Of a stretch of DNA of 64,000 nt, positions 25,404 through 35,575 are shown one piece after another; within the stretch, counting starts at the first letter, position 1; the number at the start of each line of letters is the position of its first letter. This DNA comes from Sulfurimonas sp. (lineage in GTDB: Bacteria > Campylobacterota > Campylobacteria > Campylobacterales > Sulfurimonadaceae). The position numbers and the translations under genes were made by a program. The notes under the pieces are model-generated. The model did no database searches, was not told the origin of the DNA, and saw only the letters and a list, made by a program, of their open reading frames with translations. The stretch is from positions 1,240,001-1,304,000 of the forward strand of contig NZ_CP093396.1 in the NCBI RefSeq assembly GCF_029027405.1. The letters run 5' to 3'.

Positions 25404-26577
25404 AATAAACTTCTATCTAATCGAATACGCTATTAACTCTGTACTAAGACAAAAATATAAAAGTTTTTTTATTACAATTGTTTTAACCCTTTTAACCTTT
25501 CTTTTAACCAGTGTTTTTTTCATAACAAACTCTATAAAGTCAGAGTTAAACTCAACTGTAGATGCTCTGCCTCAAATAATCGTTCAAAAGATAAAAGCTG
25601 GAAGACAGTATGACATAGATGTAAAAGTGATAGATACTATTTTAGAAATCACTGGAGTTATTGATGCCACTGCTCGTGTTTGGGGATACTACTATTTTGA
25701 GAATGCTGGAGTAAACTTTAGTGTTGTAGGAGTTGATGAGTTTGAAGAGCAATATAAAAAATCACTCTCTATTATAGTTGATAATGCAAAACTTGACTTT
25801 AATGATAATGCATCTATGTTGGTTGGAAGTGGAGTAAAAAAAACGATGTTAAAAAACTATTACAAAGAGTATTTTAACTTCATAAAACCAAATGGTGAAC
25901 TAAAAAAAGTATATGTAAAAGGTGTGTTTGATGGAGATACTCAACTAGAATCAAATGACATGATAGTAATGAGTAAGCAAAGCGTTAGAGAAATATTTGA
26001 GATAGATGAATCAAAAGCTACCGACATAGTTGTAAAGGTTTCAAATCCTGATGAGGTTGTTACTGTTGCATCTAAGATTAAACTAATGTTTCCAGATGCT
26101 AGAGTAATAACTAAAAATGATTTGAAGATTAGTTATCAAAATATATTTGACTATAAAAGCGGAATATTTTTAGCACTTTTTATCATCTCACTTTTTACAT
26201 TTTTCATTATCATCTACGACAAAGCAAGTGGACTAAGTAGTGAAGAAAAAAGAGAGATAGGAATACTTAAAGCCATAGGTTGGAGAGTGGACGATGTACT
26301 AAAAGAGAAGTTTTATGAGTCTTTTATTATCTCTTTTGTAGCTTATATGCTTGGTATTATCTTAGCTCTTGGATTTGTGTATATTTTACAAGCTCCACTG
26401 TTACAAAATATATTTACAGGTTACTCACAACTAAAAACATCTTTTGAACTTCCTTTTATTTTTGATATGCAAACACTTTTTTTAGTCTTTTTTCTAAGTG
26501 TTCCTATTTATATAGCCGCAACTATCATCCCATCGTGGAAGATAGCGACTCTAGATGCTGATGAGGTAGTGAGATGA
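25396..26577 (+). CDS. ABC transporter permease, MacB/FtsX (MacB_PCD-type) family
   Basis: The 393-residue protein has one N-terminal span (FFITIVLTLLTFLLTSVFFITNS), a large periplasmic domain of about 200 residues, and three C-terminal spans with EKREIGILKAIGWRVDDVLKEKF, the typical FtsX-core cytoplasmic loop (with EKREIG). This is type VII ABC architecture, usually mechanotransmission or lipoprotein/heme export. With the downstream ATPase it forms one transporter; no separate substrate-binding protein is found except the NosL proteins and the small membrane protein. The 3' end overlaps the ATPase gene by four bases. Confidence 0.85.
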   Translation: MNKINFYLIEYAINSVLRQKYKSFFITIVLTLLTFLLTSVFFITNSIKSELNSTVDALPQIIVQKIKAGRQYDIDVKVIDTILEITGVIDATARVWGYYYFENAGVNFSVVGVDEFEEQYKKSLSIIVDNAKLDFNDNASMLVGSGVKKTMLKNYYKEYFNFIKPNGELKKVYVKGVFDGDTQLESNDMIVMSKQSVREIFEIDESKATDIVVKVSNPDEVVTVASKIKLMFPDARVITKNDLKISYQNIFDYKSGIFLALFIISLFTFFIIIYDKASGLSSEEKREIGILKAIGWRVDDVLKEKFYESFIISFVAYMLGIILALGFVYILQAPLLQNIFTGYSQLKTSFELPFIFDMQTLFLVFFLSVPIYIAATIIPSWKIATLDADEVVR

Positions 26578-27242
26578 TAGAACTAAAAAATATAACAAAA
26601 ACATACGAGATAAACAAAAACAATATCGTTGTAGCACTCCAAGATGTAAGTCTTCAAATAAATGAAGGTGAGTTGGTTGTTTTAAGAGGTGCTAGTGGTA
26701 GTGGTAAGAGTAGTGTTTTGTCACTCATCGCAGCTTTGTCAAAGCCAACAAGTGGAGAAGTTATAGTAGATGCTAAACAAATCTCAAAACTTCCTGATAA
26801 CTTTGCATCTGAGTATAGACGAGATAACATAGGATTTATCTTTCAAAAGTACAATCTTATCTCAAGTCTTAGTGTAAAAGAAAATATTTTACTTCCTTTA
26901 ATTCCTCTAAATCCAGATGCTAAAATAGTAAATGCAAAATTGCAAAGAGTTATGAAAATGTTTCATATAGAGCATAAAAAAGATTCTATTGTAAAGAATC
27001 TATCGGGTGGTGAGCAACAACGCGTGGCTATAGCAAGAGCAAATGTAAACGAGCCTAAAATTATCTTAGCAGATGAACCAACAGCAAATCTTGATGAAAA
27101 ACTTTCCCTTCATTTTATAGAGATTCTTCGTGACTTAAAGGCTCTTGGAAAGACCATCGTTGTCGCAACTCACGATCCGCTTTTTTTCAATCTTGACTTT
27201 GTTGATAAAGAGATACAGATGCAAAATGGATTTATAGTTTGA
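26574..27242 (+). CDS. ABC transporter ATP-binding protein, LolD/MacB type
   Basis: The 222-residue ATPase has Walker A GASGSGKSS (39-47), the Q-loop FIFQKYNLIS, signature LSGGEQQRVAIARA and Walker B ILADEPTANLD followed by the H-loop THD. All catalytic elements are intact. It powers the adjacent FtsX-type permease. It overlaps both neighbours (four bases each side), so the stoichiometry is presumably translationally coupled. LolD itself works with LolCE; here the NosL context suggests a role in copper-centre assembly. Confidence 0.92.
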   Translation: MIELKNITKTYEINKNNIVVALQDVSLQINEGELVVLRGASGSGKSSVLSLIAALSKPTSGEVIVDAKQISKLPDNFASEYRRDNIGFIFQKYNLISSLSVKENILLPLIPLNPDAKIVNAKLQRVMKMFHIEHKKDSIVKNLSGGEQQRVAIARANVNEPKIILADEPTANLDEKLSLHFIEILRDLKALGKTIVVATHDPLFFNLDFVDKEIQMQNGFIV

Positions 27243-28198
27243 TATTAACACCAGAAGTTTTAACTATTTTTATTCTTAATGCACTTTTTGCATTTTTTGG
27301 TATTATTGTTTTTATTTTAAGTATAAATATTTGTAGAAAATGGGATAGAAATTCTGTAAGTCAGTTACAGTATAAACTTGAAAAACAAAGTTATCTAGCT
27401 TCAACGATAATCAAATTTATTTTTATTATTAAAGTACCATTATTTCTATTTTTTGTTTTTACACTTGATAAAATTTCAAATGTACTAACAGGTGCAATGT
27501 GTGGGGCGGGAGTCGTAGATGCTACTGTCTATGGAACACCTCTTTTTATTTTAAAAATAATAAACCTTTATATATTTGCTTTTTGGATAATTTTACACAA
27601 TGAAGATGTAAAACATGAAGACCAACCCTTTGTAAAACAAAAATTTGCTCTTTTCGTAGGTGCCTTTTTTCTTTTTATGGCTGAGTTGATTTTAGAAGGA
27701 GTTATGTTCAGTTCTATTGAAATAGATAAGATGGTTAGTTGTTGTGGTACACTTTATTCAAGTACATCAGCATCTGCGATTTCTTCTATTTTTACGATTA
27801 ACACGACTACACTTTTAACTCTTTTTTATATAAATTTTTTACTGATAGTAATATTTTATTTTTTAAAAAAGAAGTATCTGTTCTCTCTTAGCAATCTTCT
27901 TTTTATAATTATTTCTTTAGTTACTTTAATTGTGTTTTTTGGAACATACATTTATGAATTACCATCTCATAACTGTCCATTTTGTTTTTTGCAAAGTGAG
28001 TATTATTTTGTAGGATATCTGATTTATATACTTCTTTTTTTAGGGACATTTTATGGTTTAGTAGTTGCTTTTTTAGATATAAAAGAGAGTTTAAGAGATA
28101 AGTATTATAATAAATCTATCATATTTAATACTCTTTATGTTATATTACTAAGCTTATTTGTAATAATCTATTATATAAAAAATGGAGTTTGGTTATAA
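27239..28198 (+). CDS. Polytopic membrane protein with conserved-looking cysteines (unknown)
   Basis: The 319-residue protein has about eight membrane spans and no recognised domain. Cysteines cluster where loops are expected: GAMCGAGV (C88), VSCCGTL (C168, C169) and a CPFC box (C246, C249) in NCPFCFLQSEYYFVGY. Their spacing suggests a thiol relay or metal-binding role, as in DsbB/VKOR-like or copper-handling proteins, but this is inference. It begins at TTG overlapping the ATPase stop and its stop overlaps the second NosL gene by one base, so it belongs to the same unit. Confidence 0.65.
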   Translation: MILTPEVLTIFILNALFAFFGIIVFILSINICRKWDRNSVSQLQYKLEKQSYLASTIIKFIFIIKVPLFLFFVFTLDKISNVLTGAMCGAGVVDATVYGTPLFILKIINLYIFAFWIILHNEDVKHEDQPFVKQKFALFVGAFFLFMAELILEGVMFSSIEIDKMVSCCGTLYSSTSASAISSIFTINTTTLLTLFYINFLLIVIFYFLKKKYLFSLSNLLFIIISLVTLIVFFGTYIYELPSHNCPFCFLQSEYYFVGYLIYILLFLGTFYGLVVAFLDIKESLRDKYYNKSIIFNTLYVILLSLFVIIYYIKNGVWL

Positions 28199-28638
28199 TG
28201 AAAAAAAGTATAAATGTTTTACTATTTTTACTGGTTTCCACTATGTTTTTAGCATGTGAAAAAAAGGTTCAAACAGATATGTCAGCAATCCATTGGGATA
28301 GAGACATGTGCAGTAGATGCGTTATGGTTGTCAGTGATAGAAAACATGCCGTCCAAGTTAAAGACCCTCAAACAGGAAAGTCATATATGTTTGATGACAT
28401 AGGTTGTACAGCACTTTGGTTTGAAGATGAAAAAATTCAGTGGAAAGATAAAGCAATTGTTTGGATTTCAGATGCATCCTCGCAAAAGTTTATAGATGCT
28501 AGAAGTGCTTTTTATGATACGGGGAACATTACACCTATGAGTTTTGGTTTTTGGGCGCACAAAACAAAAGACACCATACCAAAAGGGAAAGAAATTTTTT
28601 CTTATGATGAAGTTATTTCCAAAATAATTAGTAAATAA
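28198..28638 (+). CDS. nosL: NosL-family copper-binding lipoprotein
   Basis: The 146-residue protein is a predicted lipoprotein (MKKSINVLLFLLVSTMFLAC, acylated C20; the -3 residue is Phe, so the lipobox is imperfect). The NosL metal region is M37-C38-S-R-C41-V-M43, a Met/Cys set suited to Cu(I), followed by FDDIGC and DARSAFYDTG. Such proteins deliver copper to periplasmic N2O reductase or related centres. It is the second NosL of the cluster. The start ATG shares a base with the stop of the preceding membrane protein gene. The Crp/Fnr gene follows 12 bases later. Confidence 0.88.
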   Translation: MKKSINVLLFLLVSTMFLACEKKVQTDMSAIHWDRDMCSRCVMVVSDRKHAVQVKDPQTGKSYMFDDIGCTALWFEDEKIQWKDKAIVWISDASSQKFIDARSAFYDTGNITPMSFGFWAHKTKDTIPKGKEIFSYDEVISKIISK

Positions 28639-28650
28639 GGATTATTAATA

Positions 28651-29283
28651 ATGAAACTTAAACTAAAAAATATTGATATGTTCAATGATTTAGATGAAGC
28701 AACAATTGATAAAATTGAAGCATTTACAACAAAACATACAATTCCAAAAGACAATATAGTTTTTTATGAGGGTGATGATTCAAAATATTTATATCTTTTA
28801 GCAAAAGGAATAATAAAACTATATAAGACTTCATCAAATCATAAAGAGATAGTTTTAAAATATTTTCATGAAAATGAGCTTATAGGAGAAGTTGCAAATT
28901 TTGAGCAAATTCCTTATCCTGCAACTGCTAAAGCATATACTGAAGTTGAAATTATGAAAATTGACTTTGATAAATTAAAAAAGATTATATATTCAAATCC
29001 TGAATTATCTTTTATGATTCAAACCTCTTTAATAAAAAAGATTAAAAACCTTGAAGCTATCATATCTACAAACTTAGTTCTAGATTCTAAAGAGAGAGTG
29101 GCAAAGTATATTTATAACCATTCAGATAGTTTTTTTACAACAAAAAATATAATTATTGCAGAGATTTTAAGTGTATCTCCAGAAACACTTTCAAGAATAT
29201 TAAAGTTTTTTAAAGACAATAATATTATAAATATAAAAACAAAAATAATCAATAGAGATGCTTTGTTAGAGTATTTTGAATAA
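28651..29283 (+). CDS. Crp/Fnr-family transcriptional regulator
   Basis: The 210-residue protein has a cyclic-nucleotide-binding-fold N-terminus (NIVFYEGDDSKYLYLLAKGIIKLYKTSSNHKEIVLKYFHENELIGEV), a dimer helix and a winged-helix C-terminus with the recognition segment ILSVSPETLSRILKFFKDNN. No CxxC iron-sulfur cysteines are present, so it is not a classical Fnr; it may sense NO, nitrogen oxides or redox through the N-domain. Its position at the end of the NosL-ABC unit suggests it controls that unit or a nearby respiration gene. Its target site cannot be read here. Confidence 0.85.
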   Translation: MKLKLKNIDMFNDLDEATIDKIEAFTTKHTIPKDNIVFYEGDDSKYLYLLAKGIIKLYKTSSNHKEIVLKYFHENELIGEVANFEQIPYPATAKAYTEVEIMKIDFDKLKKIIYSNPELSFMIQTSLIKKIKNLEAIISTNLVLDSKERVAKYIYNHSDSFFTTKNIIIAEILSVSPETLSRILKFFKDNNIINIKTKIINRDALLEYFE

Positions 29284-29292
29284 GGAGTTTAA

Positions 29293-30510
29293 GTGGTTAT
29301 TTTAAATGCAGTCGTTTGTGATGCTAATGGAGAATATGAAGCAGATATTCGCATAGAAAATGGAGTTATAAAAGAGATAGCAAAGGGTTTAAGTGATAGC
29401 CAAAGCATAGATGCTAAGGGTGCATACTTTATGCCTTTGATGATAGATACAAATATTAGACTACTAGACTCAACACTAAACTCAAAAAATCTTGAAAAAA
29501 TTTCAAATGAAGCATTAGAAGGTGGAGTAGGGCATGTTATTATAAATGCTGATAGCGAACCTGCCATAGATAATGAAGTAGTTTTAGAATTTGCACAAAA
29601 TGGACTTCGTGACTTAAATGGCGCAAAAATAGACTTAATGCTAAATAGCTTAAAAGAAGATAGCACCTTAAGCAATATAGCAATTTTATTAAAAAGTGGA
29701 GCAAAAGTTCCCTTTATGAGTACCATTGCAAAAAATGATGTAGCTATAAAAATAGCAGAGTATGCTTTGATGTATGATGTAACTATTTTTTGTAAAGCAG
29801 AAGATAACTCACTTATAAAAAGTGGTGTTATGTTAGAAGCAACTGTTAATTCAAAGCTAGGACTTGCCGGTATTCCTGACTTGAGTGAAGTTTTACATGT
29901 CTCTCGTATGATTGAAATTGCAAGACATTTTAAGATAAAAATACTCTTTAAGTCAATAGCATCTCCTCGTTCAATATACTTGATAAATCAAGCTAAAAAA
30001 GATGGAGTAGATGTTAGTTGTGAAGTTTCTATTCATCATCTTATGTTTTGTGATGAAGCGTGTGAAGATTTTAATACAACAGCAAAATTAGACCCACCAT
30101 TAGCATCTAGAAGTGATATGCTACTTCTTCAAGTTGCACTAAAAAATAACCAAATAGATATACTTACAACACTTCATCAACCAAGTTCTCCAGTAAATAA
30201 AGAAGTTGCATTTTTTAATGCTGCTTATGGTTGTGAGGCTCTTAGCGATGCAATGCCTCTTTACTATACAAAACTTGTAAAATCAAATATGATAACTATG
30301 AGTGATTTAGTGAAATTCACAACACAAAATAGTGCAAATAGTATAAAAAAAGAGTCTACAAAGATAGAAGTAGGTCAGAAAGTAAATGCTATGTTATTTG
30401 ATAAAACTATAGAAAATATAGTTGATAATGAGCAGTCTTTATACAATGGACAAACTTTAAATGGTAAAGTCTTAATGACATTTATAAGTGAGAATATAAG
30501 AAGATTTTAA
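29293..30510 (+). CDS. Catalytically dead dihydroorotase homologue (PyrX-like)
   Basis: The 405-residue protein has the dihydroorotase fold, but the zinc motif HxH is replaced by N54-I-R56 (in MIDTNIRLLD), and the active aspartate region reads TLHQPSS instead of TDHAPH. The SIHHLMFCDEA and DPPLAS blocks remain. It thus cannot be a normal zinc dihydroorotase. Inactive homologues scaffold aspartate carbamoyltransferase (PyrB) in other bacteria, and a functional PyrC would be encoded elsewhere. It starts at GTG with AAGGAG seven bases upstream, ten bases after the Crp/Fnr stop. Confidence 0.8.
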   Translation: MVILNAVVCDANGEYEADIRIENGVIKEIAKGLSDSQSIDAKGAYFMPLMIDTNIRLLDSTLNSKNLEKISNEALEGGVGHVIINADSEPAIDNEVVLEFAQNGLRDLNGAKIDLMLNSLKEDSTLSNIAILLKSGAKVPFMSTIAKNDVAIKIAEYALMYDVTIFCKAEDNSLIKSGVMLEATVNSKLGLAGIPDLSEVLHVSRMIEIARHFKIKILFKSIASPRSIYLINQAKKDGVDVSCEVSIHHLMFCDEACEDFNTTAKLDPPLASRSDMLLLQVALKNNQIDILTTLHQPSSPVNKEVAFFNAAYGCEALSDAMPLYYTKLVKSNMITMSDLVKFTTQNSANSIKKESTKIEVGQKVNAMLFDKTIENIVDNEQSLYNGQTLNGKVLMTFISENIRRF

Positions 30511-30519
30511 TTATAGAAT

Positions 30520-30543
30520 ATTTTTAATACGAAGTATTAAAAA

Positions 30544-30544
<1 letters not shown>
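30520..30544. terminator. Hairpin between dihydroorotase-like gene and tgt
   Basis: A perfect 11-bp stem, ATTTTTAATAC with GTATTAAAAAT, has a GAA loop and lies between the convergent stops. The + strand has a T-run a few bases further on (TTCTTTTTTT). The stem is AT-rich, so its strength is uncertain, but the position fits a shared terminator. Confidence 0.55.
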
Positions 30545-31728
<1,184 letters not shown>

Positions 31729-31814
31729 TTAAAAAAGATATGTAGAAGTTAGCTTCATAACATTATAAGAACCTTTATTGTAAAATTTTGTAATTATATT
31801 TTAAGGGTTTGTTA

Positions 31815-32381
31815 ATGGCAACTATAGGAATGAGTGATATAAAAAAGAATGTTCGTCTAATAGTAGGTGAAGTACCATATAAAATTGTAGCGTTTCAACA
31901 TGTAAAACCAGGGAAAGGTGCTGCCTTTGTTCGTATGAAAATGAAAAGTTTTTTAAATGGAAAAACTGTTGAAAAAACTGTTCATGCAGGAGATAAATTT
32001 GAAGTTCCTGTAATCGACTTTAAAACTATGCAGTATCTTTATGATGATGGTGATATGTATCAGTTTATGGATAACGAAACTTACGACCAACTTGGTCTTG
32101 CTTATGAACAATGTAGTGATGCTTCAAAATGGTTCAAGGATGGAATCAATGTTGATATCGTATTTTTTAGAAATAAAGCTATCTCAGTTCAAGCACCTGA
32201 AACTATGGAACTTATTATCACGCAAACTCCTCCAAACTTTAAAGGTGATACTTCAAGTGGAAGTAAAAAACCTGCAACTCTTGAAACTGGTGCTGTTGTA
32301 CAGATTCCATATCATGTGCTTGAAGGTGATCTAATTAGGGTAAATACAGTTGATTGTGAGTATTTAGAGAAGATTAAATAA
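31815..32381 (+). CDS. efp: Translation elongation factor P
   Basis: The 188-residue protein has the EF-P KOW-like N-domain with K34 in VKPGKGAAFVR, the position modified by lysine or rhamnose in other bacteria, and the S1-like C-terminal domains (TPPNFKGDT...LETGAVVQIPYHV...GDLIRVNT). It relieves ribosome stalling at polyproline stretches. The ATG is two codons into a longer ORF that starts at TTG. AAGGG precedes it. No modification gene (EpmA/EarP-like) is adjacent. Confidence 0.96.
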   Translation: MATIGMSDIKKNVRLIVGEVPYKIVAFQHVKPGKGAAFVRMKMKSFLNGKTVEKTVHAGDKFEVPVIDFKTMQYLYDDGDMYQFMDNETYDQLGLAYEQCSDASKWFKDGINVDIVFFRNKAISVQAPETMELIITQTPPNFKGDTSSGSKKPATLETGAVVQIPYHVLEGDLIRVNTVDCEYLEKIK

Positions 32382-32471
32382 TTTAATGCTATATTTAGCT
32401 AAATTATAACTTAAATTTAAGATTAAAACAGTATAATCGCGTTTATATTTAAAAAATGGAGAAAAAGTAAC

Positions 32472-33890
32472 ATGGGATTAACAAATAAGCAACTACCAAA
32501 ACTAGGATTTTTATATTTAGACTATGTATTGAGATTTTTTGACCACTCAAACTTTAAAGGTTGGCCAAACAAAATTGAAACAGTAACTTACCATTGGAAA
32601 AATGATAAAGATAGATTTATCAAAGAGGTAAAACGCAAAAAAATCGATGTTTTGATAGGTAATATCCCTGCTACTGCTTATGAGACTTTTAGGGAGATTG
32701 CTAGAGCACTTCCTCATGTTCGTTTCATCCCATCTATGGATACTCAGTTTTCAAACAAGTCTAAAGAAAATGTAACTAGATTTGCTTGGAAATATGACCT
32801 TCCAATCCCAAAAACTTATATATATTACAAGCATGATAATGCGGACAAATTTTTGAAAAAATGTGATTATCCAAAAATCATAAAAAAATCTTATGGACCA
32901 TCAAACTATGGTGGTTACTTTGTTCATAAAGTTGACTCTTACAAAGAAGCAAGAGAACTTTATGATGATAAACAATACCACCCACAATATTTCCAAGACT
33001 TTATCCCAATGGAAGCAGATATTCGCGTAATGCTTATCGGTCATAAACCTGTATGTGCTTTTTGGCGTCGTGCTCCAGAAGGTGAATGGCTTACAAATAC
33101 TTCTCAAGGTGGAAGTATGGACTATATGGATGTTCCTAAAAATGTTCTTGATTTAGCTGTAAAAGTTTCAAAAGCTGCTAATGCTGAGTATTGGGCAGTT
33201 GATGTTGCTTATGGCATAGATGGAAAAGTTCGTATCTTAGAATGTGCTACCGCATTTGCAGCATTTCCATATATCAGAGATTGGATTGGTCAGTATATTA
33301 TGTGGAGTTTAAGTGAAGGTAGATTTAGAAAACCTCATGCTCCTATGTTTAACTGGGAAGAGTTAGGTAAAATGGACGCATCTATACTAAGAACACTTAG
33401 ACACATACACTTTGGTAATTATAATGCTAGTTATGATGGTGCATATTTTGGTAAAAAGAGAAAACTATTTGGTGAAAATGAAATCTATCTTCATGTTTTG
33501 GATAGTGAATATAAGATGCATGATGTAAAAAGAAGATGGAGTGAAGAATGGCCAAGTGAGAAGTGGAATTATCAAGATAATCTTGCGCTTAAACCATCTG
33601 CAAAATCAAAGAAAAAAGATTTTAAAAATGCACCATCTCCAACAAATGATGAATCAGCAGAATCAACTCAAGAAGAGTTTGAAATAACTAAAAAAGAGTT
33701 AAAAGAATTTTTAACTTCTATTGATGGTATTGGAAATAAAAAAGTTGATAGTATTGTAAACCACTTTGGTGATGTTAATGAAGTGATTGGCGTACTTCAT
33801 CAAAATACCTCAATGCTCACAGAAGTAAAAGGCATCACAAAAAAACTTGTTTCTAAGATAACAAAAGCTTGGAGTAAACTTATAAAATAA
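32472..33890 (+). CDS. ATP-grasp protein fused to a C-terminal helix-hairpin-helix domain
   Basis: The 472-residue protein has a RimK-like/ATP-grasp core at about 90-280 (YPKIIKKSYGPSNYGGYF binding loop, ...DIRVMLIGHKPVCAFWRRAP, ECATAFAAFPYIRDWI), a His/Trp-rich segment, then a charged linker (Ala/Ser/Glu/Lys rich, about 365-395). It ends with two HhH motifs, LTSIDGIGNKKVDSIVNHFG and VKGITKKLVSKIT. ATP-grasp enzymes ligate amino acids or other amines to carboxylates; HhH motifs bind DNA. The fusion of the two is unusual and the substrate is unknown. GGAG lies nine bases before ATG. It is separated from efp by about 90 bases. Confidence 0.7.
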   Translation: MGLTNKQLPKLGFLYLDYVLRFFDHSNFKGWPNKIETVTYHWKNDKDRFIKEVKRKKIDVLIGNIPATAYETFREIARALPHVRFIPSMDTQFSNKSKENVTRFAWKYDLPIPKTYIYYKHDNADKFLKKCDYPKIIKKSYGPSNYGGYFVHKVDSYKEARELYDDKQYHPQYFQDFIPMEADIRVMLIGHKPVCAFWRRAPEGEWLTNTSQGGSMDYMDVPKNVLDLAVKVSKAANAEYWAVDVAYGIDGKVRILECATAFAAFPYIRDWIGQYIMWSLSEGRFRKPHAPMFNWEELGKMDASILRTLRHIHFGNYNASYDGAYFGKKRKLFGENEIYLHVLDSEYKMHDVKRRWSEEWPSEKWNYQDNLALKPSAKSKKKDFKNAPSPTNDESAESTQEEFEITKKELKEFLTSIDGIGNKKVDSIVNHFGDVNEVIGVLHQNTSMLTEVKGITKKLVSKITKAWSKLIK

Positions 33891-33909
33891 TCACTACATT
33901 ATTATTTTT

Positions 33910-33932
33910 AGTCCCCATGTTTTGTGGGGACT
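33910..33932. terminator. GC-rich hairpin between ATP-grasp and biotin carboxylase genes
   Basis: An 8-bp stem, AGTCCCCA with TGGGGACT, has a seven-base loop TGTTTTG. It lies between the convergent stops and is the most GC-rich stem nearby. No long T-run follows on either strand, so it could be an attenuation-type structure or RNA stabiliser, but a convergent terminator is the simplest reading. Confidence 0.5.
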
Positions 33933-33957
33933 TCATATTCAGTTTTAAAAAGACAAC

Positions 33958-35427
33958 TTAATAAAGAATAAATTTATTTTTAAGTGATACTAAATTATTT
34001 TCTTTTATTTTTTTAATTAAATTTTTTAATTCAAGAGATTTCTCCTCTTCATTTGCGATAGAGCTTTTTGCCCCTAAATCAAACTTATTCATGTTCATGT
34101 CTAAATATCCCGTATCGAATTTTCCATTTTTAAAACTTTCATCTTTCGCAATCTCTCTATGGAGTTGTATATTTGTTTTGAACCCTTCTATGTGGAACTC
34201 ATCCAATGCTCGTCTAGCTTTTTGAACTGCACCTTTCCAGTCAAGCGCCCAAACAATCAACTTTCCAAGCATTGAATCATAGGATGTTGGTAATTCATAT
34301 CCTGAATACAAACTAGTATCAAGTCTTACTCCAGGACCACCAGGTGTTAAATATTTTTTTACCACTCCAGATGTAGGCATAAAATTATTTTGAGGATCTT
34401 CAGAATTGATTCTAAATTCTATAGCGTACCCTCTAAATTGTATTTCGCTTTGTTTATATTTTAATTTATCCCCAGAAGCTATCTCAATCATTCTTTGGAT
34501 AATATCAACACCAGTCACTATCTCTGTCACGGGATGTTCAACTTGCACTCTCGTATTCATCTCTATAAAGTATGCATTATCTTTTTCATCAACTAAAAAT
34601 TCAACAGTTCCTACACTCTCATACCCAAGTTCTTTCATAGCATTAACAGAAATATCACAAAGTTTTTGTCTAACTTTATCATTTAATAGCGGGGAAGGTG
34701 TTATCTCTATTACTTTTTGATGTCGTCGTTGAATAGAGCAGTCTCTTTCACCTAAATGAACTACATTTCCATATTGATCAGCAATAACTTGTATCTCTAT
34801 ATGTCTAGGGTTTTGAACATATTTTTCTATAAAAACATCCCCTTTACCAAAATATTTTATAGACTCATTAGTAGCAGATTCAAACATTTTAGAAAAATCA
34901 TTAGCAAAATGAACAATTCTCATACCCCTTCCACCACCACCAAATGCTGCTTTAATTATAATGGGATAACCTATTTCTAAAGCAATTCTCTTACCTTCTT
35001 TTATATCAATAATAGGGCTGTTTGTCCCTTCTAATACAGGAACATTTATCTTTTTCATAGCAACTTTTGAAGCCATTTTATCTCCAAATAGTTCTATGTG
35101 TTTTGGTTTTGGTCCTATAAAAATCAAATCATTATCTATACACGCTTGTGCAAATTCAGCACTCTCTGACAAGAAACCGTAACCTGGATGGATAGCATCA
35201 CAGTTTGATTTTTTTGCTAGATCAATTATTCTATCATACTTCAGATATGCATCTACAGGATTACCAAGTATAGGATAACACTCATCAGCTCGTGGCACCC
35301 ATATTCCATTTACATCATCTTCGGAAAAGATAACTACCGATTTTATTTCAAGTTCTTTACATGCTCTTATAATTCTCAGAGCTATTTCTCCTCTATTGGC
35401 TACTAACACTTTAGAAATTCTTTTCAT
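33958..35427 (-). CDS. Biotin carboxylase subunit (pyruvate carboxylase A or AccC type)
   Basis: The 489-residue protein is a full biotin carboxylase: VANRGEIALRIIRACKEL, ATP-grasp GGGGRGMR, HIEIQVIAD, HLGERDCSIQRRHQKVIEI, EMNTRVQVEHPVTE and GYAIEFRINSEDP. It carboxylates biotin on a separate carrier with ATP and bicarbonate. The length and the extension after NKFDLG (about 35 residues) fit the two-subunit pyruvate or 2-oxoglutarate carboxylases of this group better than AccC (about 450). The partner subunit is not in the window. It is divergent from the AraC regulator, with which it shares an intergenic region. Confidence 0.85.
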   Translation of the reverse strand: MKRISKVLVANRGEIALRIIRACKELEIKSVVIFSEDDVNGIWVPRADECYPILGNPVDAYLKYDRIIDLAKKSNCDAIHPGYGFLSESAEFAQACIDNDLIFIGPKPKHIELFGDKMASKVAMKKINVPVLEGTNSPIIDIKEGKRIALEIGYPIIIKAAFGGGGRGMRIVHFANDFSKMFESATNESIKYFGKGDVFIEKYVQNPRHIEIQVIADQYGNVVHLGERDCSIQRRHQKVIEITPSPLLNDKVRQKLCDISVNAMKELGYESVGTVEFLVDEKDNAYFIEMNTRVQVEHPVTEIVTGVDIIQRMIEIASGDKLKYKQSEIQFRGYAIEFRINSEDPQNNFMPTSGVVKKYLTPGGPGVRLDTSLYSGYELPTSYDSMLGKLIVWALDWKGAVQKARRALDEFHIEGFKTNIQLHREIAKDESFKNGKFDTGYLDMNMNKFDLGAKSSIANEEEKSLELKNLIKKIKENNLVSLKNKFILY

Positions 35428-35575
35428 AACAAGTCCTCATATTAAATTTAAGCACTATTATAATAGATAGAGCAGTAAAAAATCTTCTTTTTTTTTGTCA
35501 ATTTTTTTATTCATTAAAATAGAATAAATTGTCCATTATTGTTATTTTAATTGCTTATTTTTGCTATAATTTTTT

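Noticed and set aside
32041..32334. Rightward ORF of 97 codons inside efp in another frame
   Set aside because: It is a frame shadow of the efp gene, with no ribosome site.
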